From NCBI GenBank assembly GCA_043228905.1, contig JBHGNT010000015.1, positions 8,060,001-8,124,000 of the forward strand: 64,000 bases of DNA, in the 5' to 3' direction. Position 1 is the stretch's first letter; each line of letters opens with the position of its first letter. This document shows positions 44,484-56,909 of this stretch, piece after piece. Source of the DNA: Azolla caroliniana. Taxonomy: Eukaryota > Polypodiophyta. The position numbers were made by a program, and so were the translations under genes. The notes beneath the pieces were generated by a model, which was given only the letters and a program-made list of their open reading frames with translations, made no database searches and was not told the DNA's origin.

Positions 44484-45098
44484 ATGGAACAAGACGAGAT
44501 CCACAAAGCTACACAAGCCTGGGTAGAGAAGGCAAATGAAGCCAATGTGGAACGGATGCGGCAAGAGTTCGGCCACACAACCACACAAATGGGACACAAG
44601 GTATTAACGCTAGACCCGATATGGCAAGCACTGGCCGATTGCGAAATTATGCTGACCATGGACAAATTATTACGACTAGTCCCTCGATTTCGACAAACCA
44701 TGGAAAACCGGATGTGGGGCATAGACAGACTAGAGATTTCGGCCAATTATACAGAGTCTAGCACAAGCCCAACCATGGTGGATCACCGCAACCCAGCCAT
44801 CAAGGTGGTGCTGCAAGGGCAGGAAATCACGGGATGCATTGTTGATGGTAGTTTCGGAGTGAATGTGATCAGTAAAAGCACATGTAACCGCCTCGGTATT
44901 ACTAAATGGGAGGCATGCCCATTTTGGCTCCGAATGGCAAACACCCGTTCGGTCAGACCATTGGGGTTGGTCCGGAAGCTAAGGATTGTAATTGGCGGTC
45001 ACGACTTTGAAATTTCTGCCGTTGTGTTGGCTTTGGATGCTCCAGGGGCGTATCCGATATTGTTAGGAAGACCACAGTTTCGTTCTGCTAACATCTAG
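44484..45098 (+). pseudogene. element H aspartic protease
   Basis: Open 204-residue frame. The motif GCIVDGSFGVNVISKSTCNR matches the plant Ty3 form D-G-G/S-x-G-V-N, which replaces D-S/T-G-A. The downstream flap-like part AYPILLGRPQFRSANI fits the retropepsin end. Upstream it has a helical stretch (HKATQAWVEKANEANVERM). Confidence 0.75.
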
Positions 45099-45155
45099 CA
45101 GAACTAGTAGCACAATTGCATTAGCTTCCGTCGAGGGCAAAGCAAGGTCCAGGTA

Positions 45156-46370
45156 ATGACGCAAGACACCTTCGCACCTACGAAAGCAATAACGCCACTA
45201 TACGCGGAAGAAATTCACATGCTAGAAAGGTTGGAAGACACGGAACTCGAAGCATACCTGGATGAAAATCCGCGGATAGTACCGCTGTTTGAAATAGACG
45301 TCCTAGAGACTACTATCGAGTACATGCCGATGAGTGCTCCGAATGATGATGAATACGAACCAGATCCTGAATCTGTGTTGGAGCTAAGCAAGGAATGAGA
45401 GGCGTTCGATAGGGAGATGGAAATCTCGTGAAGAGTGACAACATCGACCTTGGAGGAAATCAATGTAGGGTCAGCTGAGGCACCAAGACTACTAACGATC
45501 GCTAAGGACTTGACGCCAAACGAAAAAATGGCCATGACTGAGTTGTTACAGGAGTTTAAAGATGTCTTCGTGTGGTCACATGCGGACATGAAGGGGCTAG
45601 ACCCAAAATTCTACCAACACAAAATTAACTTGGCCAAGGATGGGAAACCAGTTCAGCAGAGACGCTATCGCATGAACCCGAACTACGCGGCACACGTAAA
45701 AGAGGAAATTGACAAACTCTTGAAAGATGGATTTATTCAGCCGGTAAAACAATCGACATGGCTTAGTCCAATAGTGGTTGTACTAAAGAAAAATGGCAAA
45801 ATACAGGTATGCGTCGACTACCGCGATTTAAACACTGTCACAATCACCGGCGCATTTCCCTTGCCATTTATGGATAGCGTACTAGACACAGTCGCAGGTC
45901 ACGACATGTACAGTTTTCTGGATGGGTTTAGCCGGTATAACCAAATATGAATGCACCCGAAGGATGAGGGGAAAACCGCTTTCGTAACCGAATGGGGCGT
46001 CTTTGTGGCAGTGTTAATGATGTTCGGACTAAAGACCGCTCCAGCCACGTTCCAATGCACCATTGTGGAGATTTTCGGCGACTTCATCCCTGCGTTCATG
46101 CAAGTCTCCCTCGACGACTTTGCGGTCTATGGGACGCGAGGGGATCACTGGAGCCATCGAAGGCTATGTTAGAACGATGCCGTACTTTGCACCTCAGCCT
46201 CAACCAAGCCAAATGCGCATTCGGGGTCACAAGCGGAGCTCTTCTCGGGCACATAGTGAGCAAGGATGGTATAGCGGTGGACCCCGGCAAAATCAAAGCC
46301 ATAGTTGAGGCTAACACCCCTAGTAATGCAAGGACCCTTAGCCGTTTTTTTGGACAAATCCACTAGCATA
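45156..46370 (+). pseudogene. element H linker and reverse transcriptase
   Basis: An acidic linker (45156-45398) is followed by RT: RYRMNPNYAAHVKEEIDKLL, STWLSPIVVVLKKNGKIQVC, DMYSFLDGFSRYNQI, then TGA at 45948-45950. It continues with EGKTAFVTEWGVFVAVLMMF, TAPATFQCTIVEIF and MQVSLDDFAVYG (active site LDD). A shift near 46140 leads to CAFGVTSGALLGHIVSKDGI and ARTLSRFFGQIH, ending at TAG. Confidence 0.82.
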
Positions 46371-48073
46371 GTCGAATGCTCTATTATTTGGCGGATTTCA
46401 CAACATCGCCACACGCCGCAGTGCACCGCACACCATTCAAATGGATGGCAACAGAGGATAAGGCGTATGAAGCACTGAAAGTGATGTTGACACAAGGACA
46501 GCCTCTAGACTGGTCAAAGCCATTTCACGTATTTGTCGATGCTTCCGACATAGCAATCAACAACACACGTATGCAACTCACCAAGCCCAACTGGTATCGG
46601 CTAGTATACTATTCTAGTCGCAAATTGTCAGACGCCGACCGTAACTATTCGACAATTGAGCACGAAGCTCTAGGTATGATCTACAACATCAAAAAATTTC
46701 AACATTATTTAGTAGGTCGGAAATTCACGTTTCACGTGGATCACGCTGCATTACTGTACCTGGTCGCTAAACAGTCATTAACCTGAAAATTAGCCAGATG
46801 GATGCTGCTATTACAAGAATTTGAATTCGAGATCCATCATCGGCCAGGGACACAACATGCAGTTGCGGATTATCTAAGTAGGATTGACAATGGTGACGAA
46901 ACAGCACCAGAGCACGACGATTTTCTAGATGTCGAAATACTGCGTATTGCGACAGCTGGGACAAAGGAAGATAAGAATTTCCCGGATAGGTGGCTGATGG
47001 AAATGACTTACTTCTTAAGCACGGGGCTGCCACCGCCACAACTAAGAATGAACGAAAAGAAAAGGCTCACGGTTTGGAGCCAGAACTTTTGCCTAGTTGA
47101 AGGGGTCTTATACCATAAGGGAAGCGATGGCATCTGGTGGCGAGGTGTATGACAAGACGAGAAGAACGCGGTATTACGAGAAGCTCACTGTCGTACAGTA
47201 GGGGGACACTACGTGGGGGATGTTACGGCCCAGAAAGTATGGCAAGCAGGTCTATGGCGGCCAACCATGCAAAGGGACACATACGAATACTGCAAGGAGC
47301 GCGACCTCTGCCATTGAATGAGACAACTGTCAGAGCTAGCACGGATGCCCCACCAGCCGGTGCTTCCGCTTGAGCCTTTCCAGAAATGGGGCCTCGATTT
47401 CGTCGGACCCTTTACCCCAGCCGCGGCTCGTACGGAAAACAAATATATTCTAATGGCCACAGATTATTGTACGAAATGGGTGGAGGCAAAAGCGTTACGG
47501 GACAACACCACGGCTTCCACGACCAAATTTTTGTATGAACAAATTTGGTGCCGTTTTGGCTGTCCTATCGAGCTCATCAACGATCAAGGAAGCCATTTCT
47601 TGAATATGCTCATTTACGATCTCACTAAACATTGCACCGTGGTACACAAGAAGAGTACACTGTATTATCCACATGCCAATGGTCTCGTGGAGTCGACGAA
47701 TAAAACACTTCAAAATGTCTTGAAAAAGATCGTCAATGACAACCTCACGGATGGGGACATGAAGCTGCTCAACACATTATGGGCATAATGCACGAGCTTC
47801 AAAACCAACGTCCAATCAACACCATTCCGGCTAGTGTTTGGGCTGGAAGCCGTAATGCCTATAGAATTTCAAATACCAAGTTTACAAATACAGGTTCGCG
47901 AACGATTGTCGGAGAACCAGTTTGAGCAAATTCGGTTACAACAACTACTCGAATTGGGCAAAGCTAGGATCCACAGCATGGCGATTCTCAAGCACGAGTA
48001 GCGGGGGCGGAAGGCATTCGTAGATTGGCACCATAGCACCAATGAGAAGCATTTTAAAATTGGGAAAGCCGTT
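46371..48073 (+). pseudogene. element H RNase H and integrase
   Basis: RNase H: FHVFVDASDIAINNTRMQL, STIEHEALGMIYNIKKFQHY, FHVDHAALLYLV, TGA near 46784, then HHRPGTQHAVADYLSRID. The integrase zinc-binding part near 47160-47330 is broken. The core is FVGPFTPAAARTENKYILMA, TKWVEAKALRDNTTAST, INDQGSHFLN and VESTNKTLQNVLKKIVNDN. The remaining part runs to the insertion point of G (48073), with several stops. Confidence 0.8.
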
Positions 48074-48967
48074 TGTTGAGCGAGCAAGCTCAACAGTATC
48101 CAGATCGGCTGAAGAAGCCAGAGCCGGATCGGTGTCCGAAACCAGGAGCTAGATCGGTGAGCTAGATCGGGGAGCGGGATTCAAATGTGAACCGGAAGGG
48201 TAGTAGTAGCCTACACTCCTAGACTACTAGCTAGTCAAAGTTCTCGTAGTTAGTGTCTTGCCGCTTGTATGAGCATTGAAGTACATAGTACTTCTGTCAG
48301 TCATTTTGAGGACTTGTATAAATAGTGTTGTTTAGCACGTTGTATGGGTAGAGTTTTATAGAGTGATACAGTGTGTTATTTTTTAATTTGATTTTATGTT
48401 CTACTCTCTCTCTCTCTCTCTCTCTCTCCCGTGTATGGTAATACTCTTAAGTTTCCATTGAACCTGTGATTCTCTGTTGCTAACCGGCTAAACCGGCTTT
48501 GTCAAAGCTTCCACATGCTAACTTTCACATGGTATTAGAGCACGAGGGTTGAGATTCCTCTGCAGCCGACAAACGCTTCCGAAGACAAATACTAACAACC
48601 GGTGAAGAATAGTAGAGAACTGAAATGGACAGAGGTATGGCAAGTTCGCTTCCCACAGTAAAGCTTGACCGTAGCAACTATGCATCTTGGTCATATAAAA
48701 TGCACAAGTACCTGTTGGGGCATGGATATTGGAGCTATGTGGAAGGAACCAACGAGGTAGCACAAGAGCCGGCACACAAAGACTTCCCGGCATGGGAGCA
48801 AGGAGTGAGCCGAGTTTTGTACTGCCTTGCGTCCGGTGTGCAAGATTAGATGCTCGGTTACATCAAGGATGCAAAAATGCCAAAGGAGGCTTGTGAAAAT
48901 CTATAGAAGATTTTCGCCGCAAGTACCACAACCCGTAAGTTGCGGCTCCGGCAAGAGCTGAACAACG
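48074..48967 (+). mobile_element. Copia element G, 5' fragment (LTR, primer site, gag start)
   Basis: A 456-bp LTR at 48074-48529 (TGTTGAGCGAG...TTTCACA; TATA box TATAAATAG 48317-48325), then the primer site TGGTATTAGAGC (48530-48541, one change from the usual sequence). Gag starts at 48625, MDRGMASSLPTVKLDRSNYA, with a TAG at about 48847 and a further TAG. It breaks off near 48967, where Ty3 sequence of element I begins. No 3' LTR is present. It is the same family as J; 5' LTR and gag start are alike. Confidence 0.85.
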
Positions 48968-49800
48968 CAAGGGGAACATTTGGGTCATCTACGACTTTGT
49001 TTGGAACACTGTCGTACGTCACGCCTTAGTCTTAATCCAGCGAAATGTGCATTTGGTGTCACCAGTGGAGCACTCCTTGGACATATAGTAAGCAAGGAGG
49101 GGATAGCAGTAGACCCTAACAAAATCACAACAATCATTGAAGCGAAGACCCCGACTAATGCCAAAGCCCTTAGCCGCTTCTTAGGGCAAATACGCAAGCA
49201 CAACCGTATGTTACGATACTTGGCGGATTTTGCGACTCCATTTCACACCGCCGTACATCGTAGTTCATTTCAAGTGGACGGCAATAGAAGACAAAGTGTA
49301 CGAGGCACTAAAGATAATGCTAACCCAAGCACCAGTCGTACAACCACCAGATTGGACGAAATCTTTTCACGTATTTGTAGATGCCTCAAATATCGCAATA
49401 GGCAATGCATTGATGTAGCTCACAGAGCCTAATTGGTACCGACTGGTTTATTATGCCAGTCGTAAGTTATCAGATGCCGAACGGAACTACTCCACGACCG
49501 AGCGTGAGGCCTTGGGTATGATCTACAACATCAACAAATTCCGGCATTATATACTCGGGCAGAAATTTATGTTTCACGTAGACCACGAGACATTACTCTA
49601 CCTAGTCGAGAAGCAGACGTTGACAGGGAAGCTGGCCAGATGGATGTTGTTGCTCCAAGAGTTCGATTTCGTGAGTTAACATTGGCCGGGTACGCAACAT
49701 GCCGTAGCTGATTTCTTAAGCAGAGTAGATAACGGTGATAACGTGTTGCGACAAGATGATGACTTTCCCAACGCTGATATTCTACGGATCACGACCACGA
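48968..49800 (+). pseudogene. element I RT thumb and RNase H
   Basis: FGVTSGALLGHIVSKEGIAV and ALSRFLGQIRKHNRMLRYLA, then a frame change near 49265. RNase H follows (PDWTKSFHVFVDASNIAIGN, AERNYSTTEREALGMIYNIN, FMFHVDHETLLYLVEKQ), then HWPGTQHAVADFLSRVDNGD with stops. Confidence 0.8.
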
Positions 49801-51125
49801 CATCATGAGAAGAAAAGAATTATCCGGATCGTTGGCTAATGGAGATGACTTACTTTTTGACCACGTGGCTGCCACCACCACAACTACGGACGGACGAAAA
49901 GAAAAGGACTGGCAGTCCGGAGTCGTAACTTTTGTTTGGTCGAAGGCGTACTCTACCATAAAGGTAGCGATGGAATTTGGCGGTGCGGAATACGACAAGA
50001 TGAGAAGGAAGCCTTACTACGTGAAGCTCATTGTGGTATGGCCAATGGACATTATGCAGGTGATGTTACGGTTAGAAAAGTATGGCAAGCGGGTCTCTGG
50101 TGGCCAACTACGCAAAAGGACGCGTATCAATACTGTAAACAATGTGATATGTGTCAATGCTTGGGGCAACCTACTGAGCTCGCAAGAATGCCTCACCAAC
50201 TAGTACTCCCACTTGACCCGTTCCAAAAATGGGGCCTCAATTTTGTCGGTCCCTTTACGCCGGCAACAACACGGATAGGCAACAAATACATCCTTGTGGC
50301 CATAGATTACTGCACAAAGTGGGTAGAAGACAAACCTTTATGGGACAATACTGTGACGTCCACGACAAGATTCCTCTATGAACACATTTGGTGCCATTTT
50401 GGTTGCCCAATAGAGCTCATAAGCGACCAAGGAAGCCATTTCTTGAATTCGGTCATCCACGAACTCACGCACTGTTACGCCATAGTACACAAGAAGAGTA
50501 CGCCATATTACCCATAGGCAAATGGGTTAGCAAAATTCACAAACAAGACACTACAGACTATCTTGAAAAAGACAATGAATGAGAATAGAACAGATTGGGA
50601 AACAAAGCTACACAATGCTTTGTGGGGGTACCGAACGAGTTACAAAACGAGTATACAGTCCACGCCTTTTCGGCTAGTGTTTGGGTTAGAGGCTGTAATG
50701 CCCATCGAATTCCAGGTGCCCAGCTTGCGGATTCAAGTACGCGACAAACTGTCAGAAGGCCAGTCTGAGCAGATCCGGCTGCAACAACTTCTCGAACTAG
50801 ACGAAGCTCGGGTCCGCAGCATGGCCATATTGGAACAAGAGTAGTGACGGTGTAAGATGTTCGTAGATCGACATCGGGGCACACGAGAGAAAGACTTCAG
50901 GGTTGGGAAAGCTATATTGGTCTTTCAAACACGCATGGGGCCAATGCCAGGAAAGTTACGATTCTGCTAGATAGGGCCGTACTAGATAATTGGAGCGGAA
51001 AATGGGACCTTTCAGGTAGGTACCCTCGCCGGCGAAGTATTACGCCAAAAAGTGAACGGATTCTGATTGAAGCCTTACCTGGGATCTACAGTCCCAAACC
51101 TGTTTCACGCTGTAACGGACACGAC
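49801..51125 (+). pseudogene. element I integrase
   Basis: Zinc-binding part HCGMANGHYAGDVTVRKVWQ and CDMCQCLGQPTELARM (frame 49936-50517). The core has FVGPFTPATTRIGNKYILVA, TKWVEDKPLWDNTVTST, ISDQGSHFLNSVIHE; a TAG at 50515-50517 follows YYP; then TNKTLQTILKKTMNENRTDW and FRLVFGLEAVMPIEFQVPSL. The C-terminal part (KLRFC*IGPY*IIGAENG) has several stops. Confidence 0.8.
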
Positions 51126-51184
51126 AAATGGATCCCACACTAACCAGTAGCCGGGACCCACTTGTAACAATAATGTTGTACTTT

Positions 51185-51252
51185 ACCGTTGAAAAAAGAA
51201 AAGAAAAGAGAAGAAAAGAAAAGAAAAGAAAAGAAAAGAAAAGAAAAGAGAG
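51185..51252. repeat. (AAAAG)n purine tract
   Basis: About a dozen AAAAG units between integrase and accessory frame of element I. Element C has a run of about 20 A (sense) in the same place (plus-strand T run at about 21106-21124). Confidence 0.9.
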
Positions 51253-51323
51253 AAGATATTTACGACTATTAAAAGGACGTTATCCATGCACAAATCCTAA
51301 AACCAAGAACACACGTCGCCACG

Positions 51324-53036
51324 ATGTCACACAGACCTATGAACCCTAAGGCACAAAAAGAAGGAAACAGAAGGTTTTCTGCACATTACAGAAAACAGCC
51401 TCCAGCCTTCTACTCTCCTCGGTCTCCTCGGTCTCCTGCATACCACAGGCATCACGTGCTTCACCCGTTCAACACTCTCCGCACAAACCCTGTCCACCCA
51501 CGATGCCGATCACCATTTAGGCAGCTTTGTGCAAGTGGCTCCTGGAAAAAGGTTTTGAGGGGTACATTCGTGTAGTAGAAGTGCCACCGCACTCGGATGC
51601 CCAAGACATTGCCAAGAAGCTCAACATCGACATGGTGACAAATGCAAGTATCTAGAAGAAGTTGTGTATGTCTGCAACAGGCGAGAAGCACTTTGAAATT
51701 TCTCCATCTGACGAACTACAAAAGTATTTTGGAGCATATTCGACATCTGCCAAGGTGTACAGAACAAAGAAACTTCCGAATCCATTTTTTTGGGAGATTG
51801 CAAAGTTCCTGTTGGAAGTCGGATGCGTACATGTTAATGCCTACGGGATGCCGAAACAGAAGGCAAGCATTATCATCGACACATTCGAAGGTCGTGCAAA
51901 AGATTGGGGAGTAATTACGGGACCGACGCTGTGAGAAGGACTACACGCATACCAAGCTAGAAAAAAGCTAAGGCCAATCATTCAGTACCTTACAATACTG
52001 TTTCCACCGCACAGACTCCTTGTCCCACCGACTAGCAAACCTACGCCCCCGCCACGATCAACGAACGGTGGCTAGTGGAATTGGCAACCACGAAATGGGA
52101 AGAAGAACCACAACCTTTCCACCATGTTGTGGAGCCAACGCAGCCGGAGCAACCAACAGAGACCGTCGAAGCACCGGCAACAATGGGTGAGCAGGAATCA
52201 GAACACAACCGCGGAAGCCCAAGGCCTAAGTGTTGTAGGCTGGATCGGAAGGATGGGTCCAGACTGGTAAAAGATTCAGCCGCACCAGTCGAAACTTCCA
52301 CCCCCACGGAACCCACAACTACATTCGAGATAATCCGTGAGCCACAACCCATCATTACGGCTCAGTCTCAACGTGGCAAAGGAGTGCTCACAGCAGAAAG
52401 CAAAGTCCTGAAATATCCGGACATTCCGGATACAACCCATTATTTCGGTGCACTATTGCAGTTTGGAACGACATACGAACTCATGGAGTTCTTGGTGACA
52501 CGGCAGATCAAGGTGTCCGAGAGAATGGCCAAGGAGCACATTGAACAACAAATGGTTGAGCGTGTGCTGACAAGAACTGCGGAAAGCGAAGATGAGGGGC
52601 CCCTTGGCAAGGTAGGCAGGGAGCGTAACGCGGGAATTCGTCGTATGGGCATTGAATTACCCCCATTAAATGCGCCCCTAATCGAGGTGCACAGAGAATT
52701 GACGAGAGTCAGTGTGGGCGCCAAGGATATGGCTATTAAAAATAAAAATATATGGAAGAAAGTCAAGCTGACTCAAGACCAACTACAGAAGGCAGAAGAG
52801 CGCATTGCGCAATTAGCAAGCAACACGACTACAACACAACATATCCCCGGACCTACCCCCAATGATAACGAGTTGAACACTTTATGGGCGGAGGTTGAAG
52901 CTCAAACCGCCATAGCCGCAAAAGCGAAAAGGGCTACGTAGTTAGCCGAGACTAAGATCGATCGATTCCGTGCAGAACTTCGCTAGTCATCAGACAGAGA
53001 AGCGAATATCAGGGCCAAAGGACGAAGGGTGGCCAA
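51324..53036 (+). pseudogene. element I accessory ORF, N-terminal part (cut by K)
   Basis: Start MSHRPMNPKAQKEGNRRFSA. After shifts the conserved region appears: FEGYIRVVEVPPHSDAQDI, a TAG near 51650, then LQKYFGAYSTSAKVYRTKKL, IAKFLLEVGCVHVNAYG and DTFEGRAKDWGVI. These parallel element C's LLRIADAPPHAEPEQ, FEYFGEYSISSKAYRT and YEGLQVDW in the same order and spacing. 52075-52941 is an open frame with a Pro/Thr/Glu-rich linker, then a helical, coiled-coil-like part (KVKLTQDQLQKAEERIAQLA). The frame reaches K's insertion at NV. Confidence 0.75.
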
Positions 53037-53389
53037 TGTCACGGATCATAAACTCAAGAGACAACGAAGAAGATAACCAAATGGACAAGAAAGAAGATAG
53101 TACTAAAGGAAAGACTCCATAACTGGTGTTGTTCACCTTGAATTCCTTCAAGGTGAACTCCTCTATTTATACTACATGGCATGCATACTTGTTGCACGCA
53201 TGTGAATCTACAATAGAGCATGTAGGTATGCATGCATGTGCCAAGTGTAAATACTACAAGGGAGCAACTATGCACATGATGCTAGCAAAATAATAAGGAC
53301 CAATTACATACATAACTAGTACTAGATATCTTGGTTAACTCATAATAGTAGATTATAACATGGTCGTGTCAAGAGTTCGAATCTTGACA
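53037..53389 (-). repeat. 3' LTR of element K
   Basis: 353 bp, TGTCA...TGACA. The pol frame ends inside it (stop at 53353-53355). Confidence 0.95.
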
Positions 53390-56300
53390 TTATCCCCCTT
53401 CTTACGCCGCCGCCTTCCCAAATCGGCCGCTGGTTTGTGGGGATATCGGTGATGAAAATCTTGGACGACCTCTGGGGCATTTTGTAAATTTGCCGATGGT
53501 TCCCATGTGGCCTCAGACATGGGGTAACCCCTCCATAGGACGAGGTATTGCAAGTGTCGACGGTGCCAACACGAGTCAAGGATTTGGTCGACCTCGTATT
53601 CCTCCCCTGTCGTCAATTGCACAGGTGGTGGTGGTGGGGCTTGACGTCCTGGGAGTTGTGAAGCATAATGGGGTTCGAGGAGGGAGACATGAAAAACATC
53701 GTGAATCCGGAAGTGGGATGGATGGGCGAGCCGGAAGGCGACGGGATTGATGCACTCGATGATACGGAATGGTCCCAACTTCTTATAATCAAGTTTCGCA
53801 CATGGACGAGTAGTAGAGATGTGTCGACGTAACAACCAGACCATGTCTCCAACGACAAAGTGTGGAGTGGAAGATCGATGGCGATCAGCCTGCTTCTTGT
53901 ATTGTTCATTAGCAAGACTAAGCTCCAAGGATAAATCATGATGTACTTCTTCCAAAATGCGGGCACGATCCTCCGCCGAAGGGTTCACGGAAGTGGTAGG
54001 AAGGGAAATGTTGAAGCGAGGATGTAAACCGTAGTTGGCAAAGAAGGGAGTGACGCCAGTCGATGCATGGAGAGAATTATTGTAGGCGAATTCTGCGAGC
54101 GAAAGTAAGTTGACCCAATCATCTTGTTGGTAACTAACCGAGCACCGAAGATACTGCTCAAGGATTTGGTTGACACGCTCCGTTTGCCCGTCAGTTTGGG
54201 GGTGATAAGCGGAGGACAACTTGACAGAGATGCCTAAAGTTTGTAGCAGGCGCTGCCAGAAGTGAGAGACAAACTGGGGTCCGCGATCCGAGATGACATC
54301 ATCGGGGAGTCCATGCAAGCGTACTACATTGTTGAGTAGGAGATGCACCATTCCTTCTCCGGAAATGGTTTTGGAGCATGGAGTGAAGTGAGCCATCTTC
54401 GTAAACCGATCGACAATGACCAACACCGAGTCATAGCTATTGACCAAGGGTAGATCAGTTATCAGGTCCATAGAGATAGAGGCCCAAGGACGACGAGGAC
54501 ATGGAAGCGGCTGTAGTAAGCCGTATGGCCGATGATGAATGGCTTTGGAGCGAGCACAAACCTCACAACTCTTTATGTATTCTTTGACCAGCTTCCATGG
54601 TTGTGGCCACCAATACCCCCGAGAGATTAGCTCGAGGGTTTTCGCGACCCCGAAATGACCTGCAAGTGGGTCATCGTGGCATTCCCGCAACACCCGGGTG
54701 CGACATGGGCCCTCTAGGACGTATAAGAGATGATCTCGGAACAACAAACCCTCTTGTATGGTGAAGGTGTCAAGATCCTTCCTTTTGGTCGCCTTGGAGG
54801 GGTTTTGCATACTATCTCGAATCTCGTTGGCGAACGCATCGGTCTTGGATGCATCAGTGATTTGTTGGAGTAAAGAATCATCCTGCAACATACAAGTGGC
54901 AAGCAGATGCAATTGGTCGGGTTTCAACAAACGTCTAGATTGTTGAGCATAAGCAACATCCCCAGGGCGGAGTGCAAGGTTAGCTCGGCGAGAAAGGGCA
55001 TCAGCCTTCCGATGTTGGCCACCAGGTCGAAATACGATCTCAAAATCGTAGTCGGCGAGAAATGTAGACCAACGGGCCTGCCTTCGATTCAAAGTACGAG
55101 TGGTGGAAAAATAAACTAAATTTTTATGATCAGTCACTACTTGGACACGATGTTGTGCGCCGGCCAAGTAGGGTCGCCATTCTTCAAAGGCAGCAATGAT
55201 AGCAGCAAGCTCCTTGTCGTAAATGGGATAATTGATTTCGGATGCCGTAAATTTTCGGGAATAGTAAGCCACTGGGTGCATTAGGTTGTTGTCGTCTGGT
55301 TGGGATAAGATGGCGCCAATGGCAAAGTCAGAGGCATCGGTTTCGACTTGGAAGGGTTTTGTGGGGTCGGCATGTAGCAGCACCGGGGCAGTGATGAATG
55401 CATGTTTGAGTGAGTCGAACACAGTTTGTGCCTCCGAGGTCCATAAAAATGGAGTGCCTTTATGGGTGAGAGCGATAAGAGGTTGTGCTAGGGTGGAAAA
55501 CCCCTTGATGAAGCGACGGTAAAAATTCGCGAAGCCGAGGAGGGATTGCACATCTTTAAGTCGCCTTGGAGTCGCCCACGCCTGAATGACAGAGACCTTC
55601 TTCATATCCATGGTGATGCCAGTGGGCGAGATGATGTAGCCCAGAAATTCGATCGAGGTACGGTCGAACTCGCATTTCTCGCCTTTGGCATAAAGGCCAT
55701 GCTCGCGAAGTTTGGCCAGAACTAATCGGACTTGGCGAGTGTGCTCCTCCATGTTTGGCGAGAAAATGAGAATATCATCGAGGTAAATGACAACAAAAAG
55801 ATCAAGATATTCCCAGAAAATATCGTTCATCATATGTTAAAAAACTGCGGGAGCGTTAGTAAGACCAAAAGGCATTACCTTGTATTCAAAATGCCCATAC
55901 CGTGTTCGAAATGCGGTTTTCCATTCATCCCCCGGCTTGATGCGTACTAGATTGTACGCGCCACGCAGATCAACTTTGGAGAAGACACGCGCAACTCGGA
56001 GCCGATCAAGGAGTTCGGGGATCAGAGGTAGCGGATAACGGTTGCGCACAGTGAGTTTGTTGAGACCTCGGTAGTCGACGCATAAGCGTAGAGAGCCGTC
56101 CTTCTTCTTCACAAATAAAATGGGGGCCCCGGCTGGTGACTTAGAAGGTTGAATAAAGCCTTTCTCGAGGTTCTCATCAAGATACACACGAAGGGCCTTC
56201 AACTCTGGTGCAGACAACGCATATAGAGGACCAAAGGGTGGACACGCACCTTCTTGAAGATCAATCAGACAGTCGTAGAGCCGGTGTTCAGGCAACCGAT

Positions 56301-56904
56301 CAGCATTACATTTTTCAAATACGTCGGAGAAGTGTTGGTATTTTTCGGGAATAACATGGAGTGTGTTAGAAATGGCGCCACAAACAAACCCATCCTGGAC
56401 GGATGATGGGGTAGTCAATTCGGAGTCGACCGTCTCCGAAGGATAGGAAACTGAATTTACCTTCATACTTTTGCACGAGCATCTTGGCTTGCTAAATGTG
56501 ATCGAGCGGTTGCACCAATCCACTATTGGATTGTGCGCCTCCAACCACGTTAGTCCTAAGACGATCGGATGTCGAGGAGATGCGATGAGGTAAAAGGTGA
56601 GCTCCTCTTGGTGTGAGCCCACCCGAAGCCCTAATGGGATTGTAGCTTGAGTAATTGCACCTGACGAGAGGACGCACCCGTCGATGGCTTCAACTGGAAT
56701 GGGTTTTGAGAGGCCAACGACAGGTACGCCATGTGCTTGGGCAAATGCGACGTCGATGAAGCAAGAAGATGCCCCAGAATCAAGTAAAGCAACAGATTGA
56801 ATGGAACTAGAGTTAAACGAAAGCCATACCTCCAATGTGAAATTGCCTGATGGTCCGGCAATGGAACCAAGAGAATGTGGGCGACGGGAGATGTCCAGTT
56901 GCAT
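53353..56904 (-). pseudogene. element K pol: protease, RT, RNase H, integrase, chromodomain; one in-frame stop
   Basis: 1184 codons in one frame, interrupted only by TAA at 55837-55839 in the conserved NAPAVFQ region (CAA to TAA). Starts [13 protein letters not shown] five bases after the gag stop. Protease [19 protein letters not shown] and [77 protein letters not shown]. RNase H VETDASDFAIGAILSQ. Integrase zinc-binding HDDPLAGHFGVAKTLELI, CEVCARSKAIHH, core SMDLITDLPLV, ISDRGPQFVSHFW, HPQTDGQTERVNQIL. The C-terminal chromodomain is EYEVDQILDSCWHRRHLQYL with WRGYPMSEATWEP. Confidence 0.95.
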
Positions 56905-56909
56905 GGCTC

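Larger units (their letters stand above)
43485..48073 (+). mobile_element. Ty3-type element H, decayed, cut by Copia fragment G
   Basis: A long series of broken frames in the order gag, zinc knuckles, protease, RT, RNase H, integrase, with many stops and shifts. It stops within the integrase C-terminus (KHFKIGKAV) where element G's LTR begins at 48074. It is the same family as I (48968 on) and close to C. The 5' LTR was not identified. Confidence 0.85.

Noticed and set aside
53360-53390. B-box-like GTTCGAATC in the K LTR as a tRNA gene or SINE
   Set aside because: No A box at tRNA spacing; the sequence is simply the LTR end and is repeated in both LTRs.
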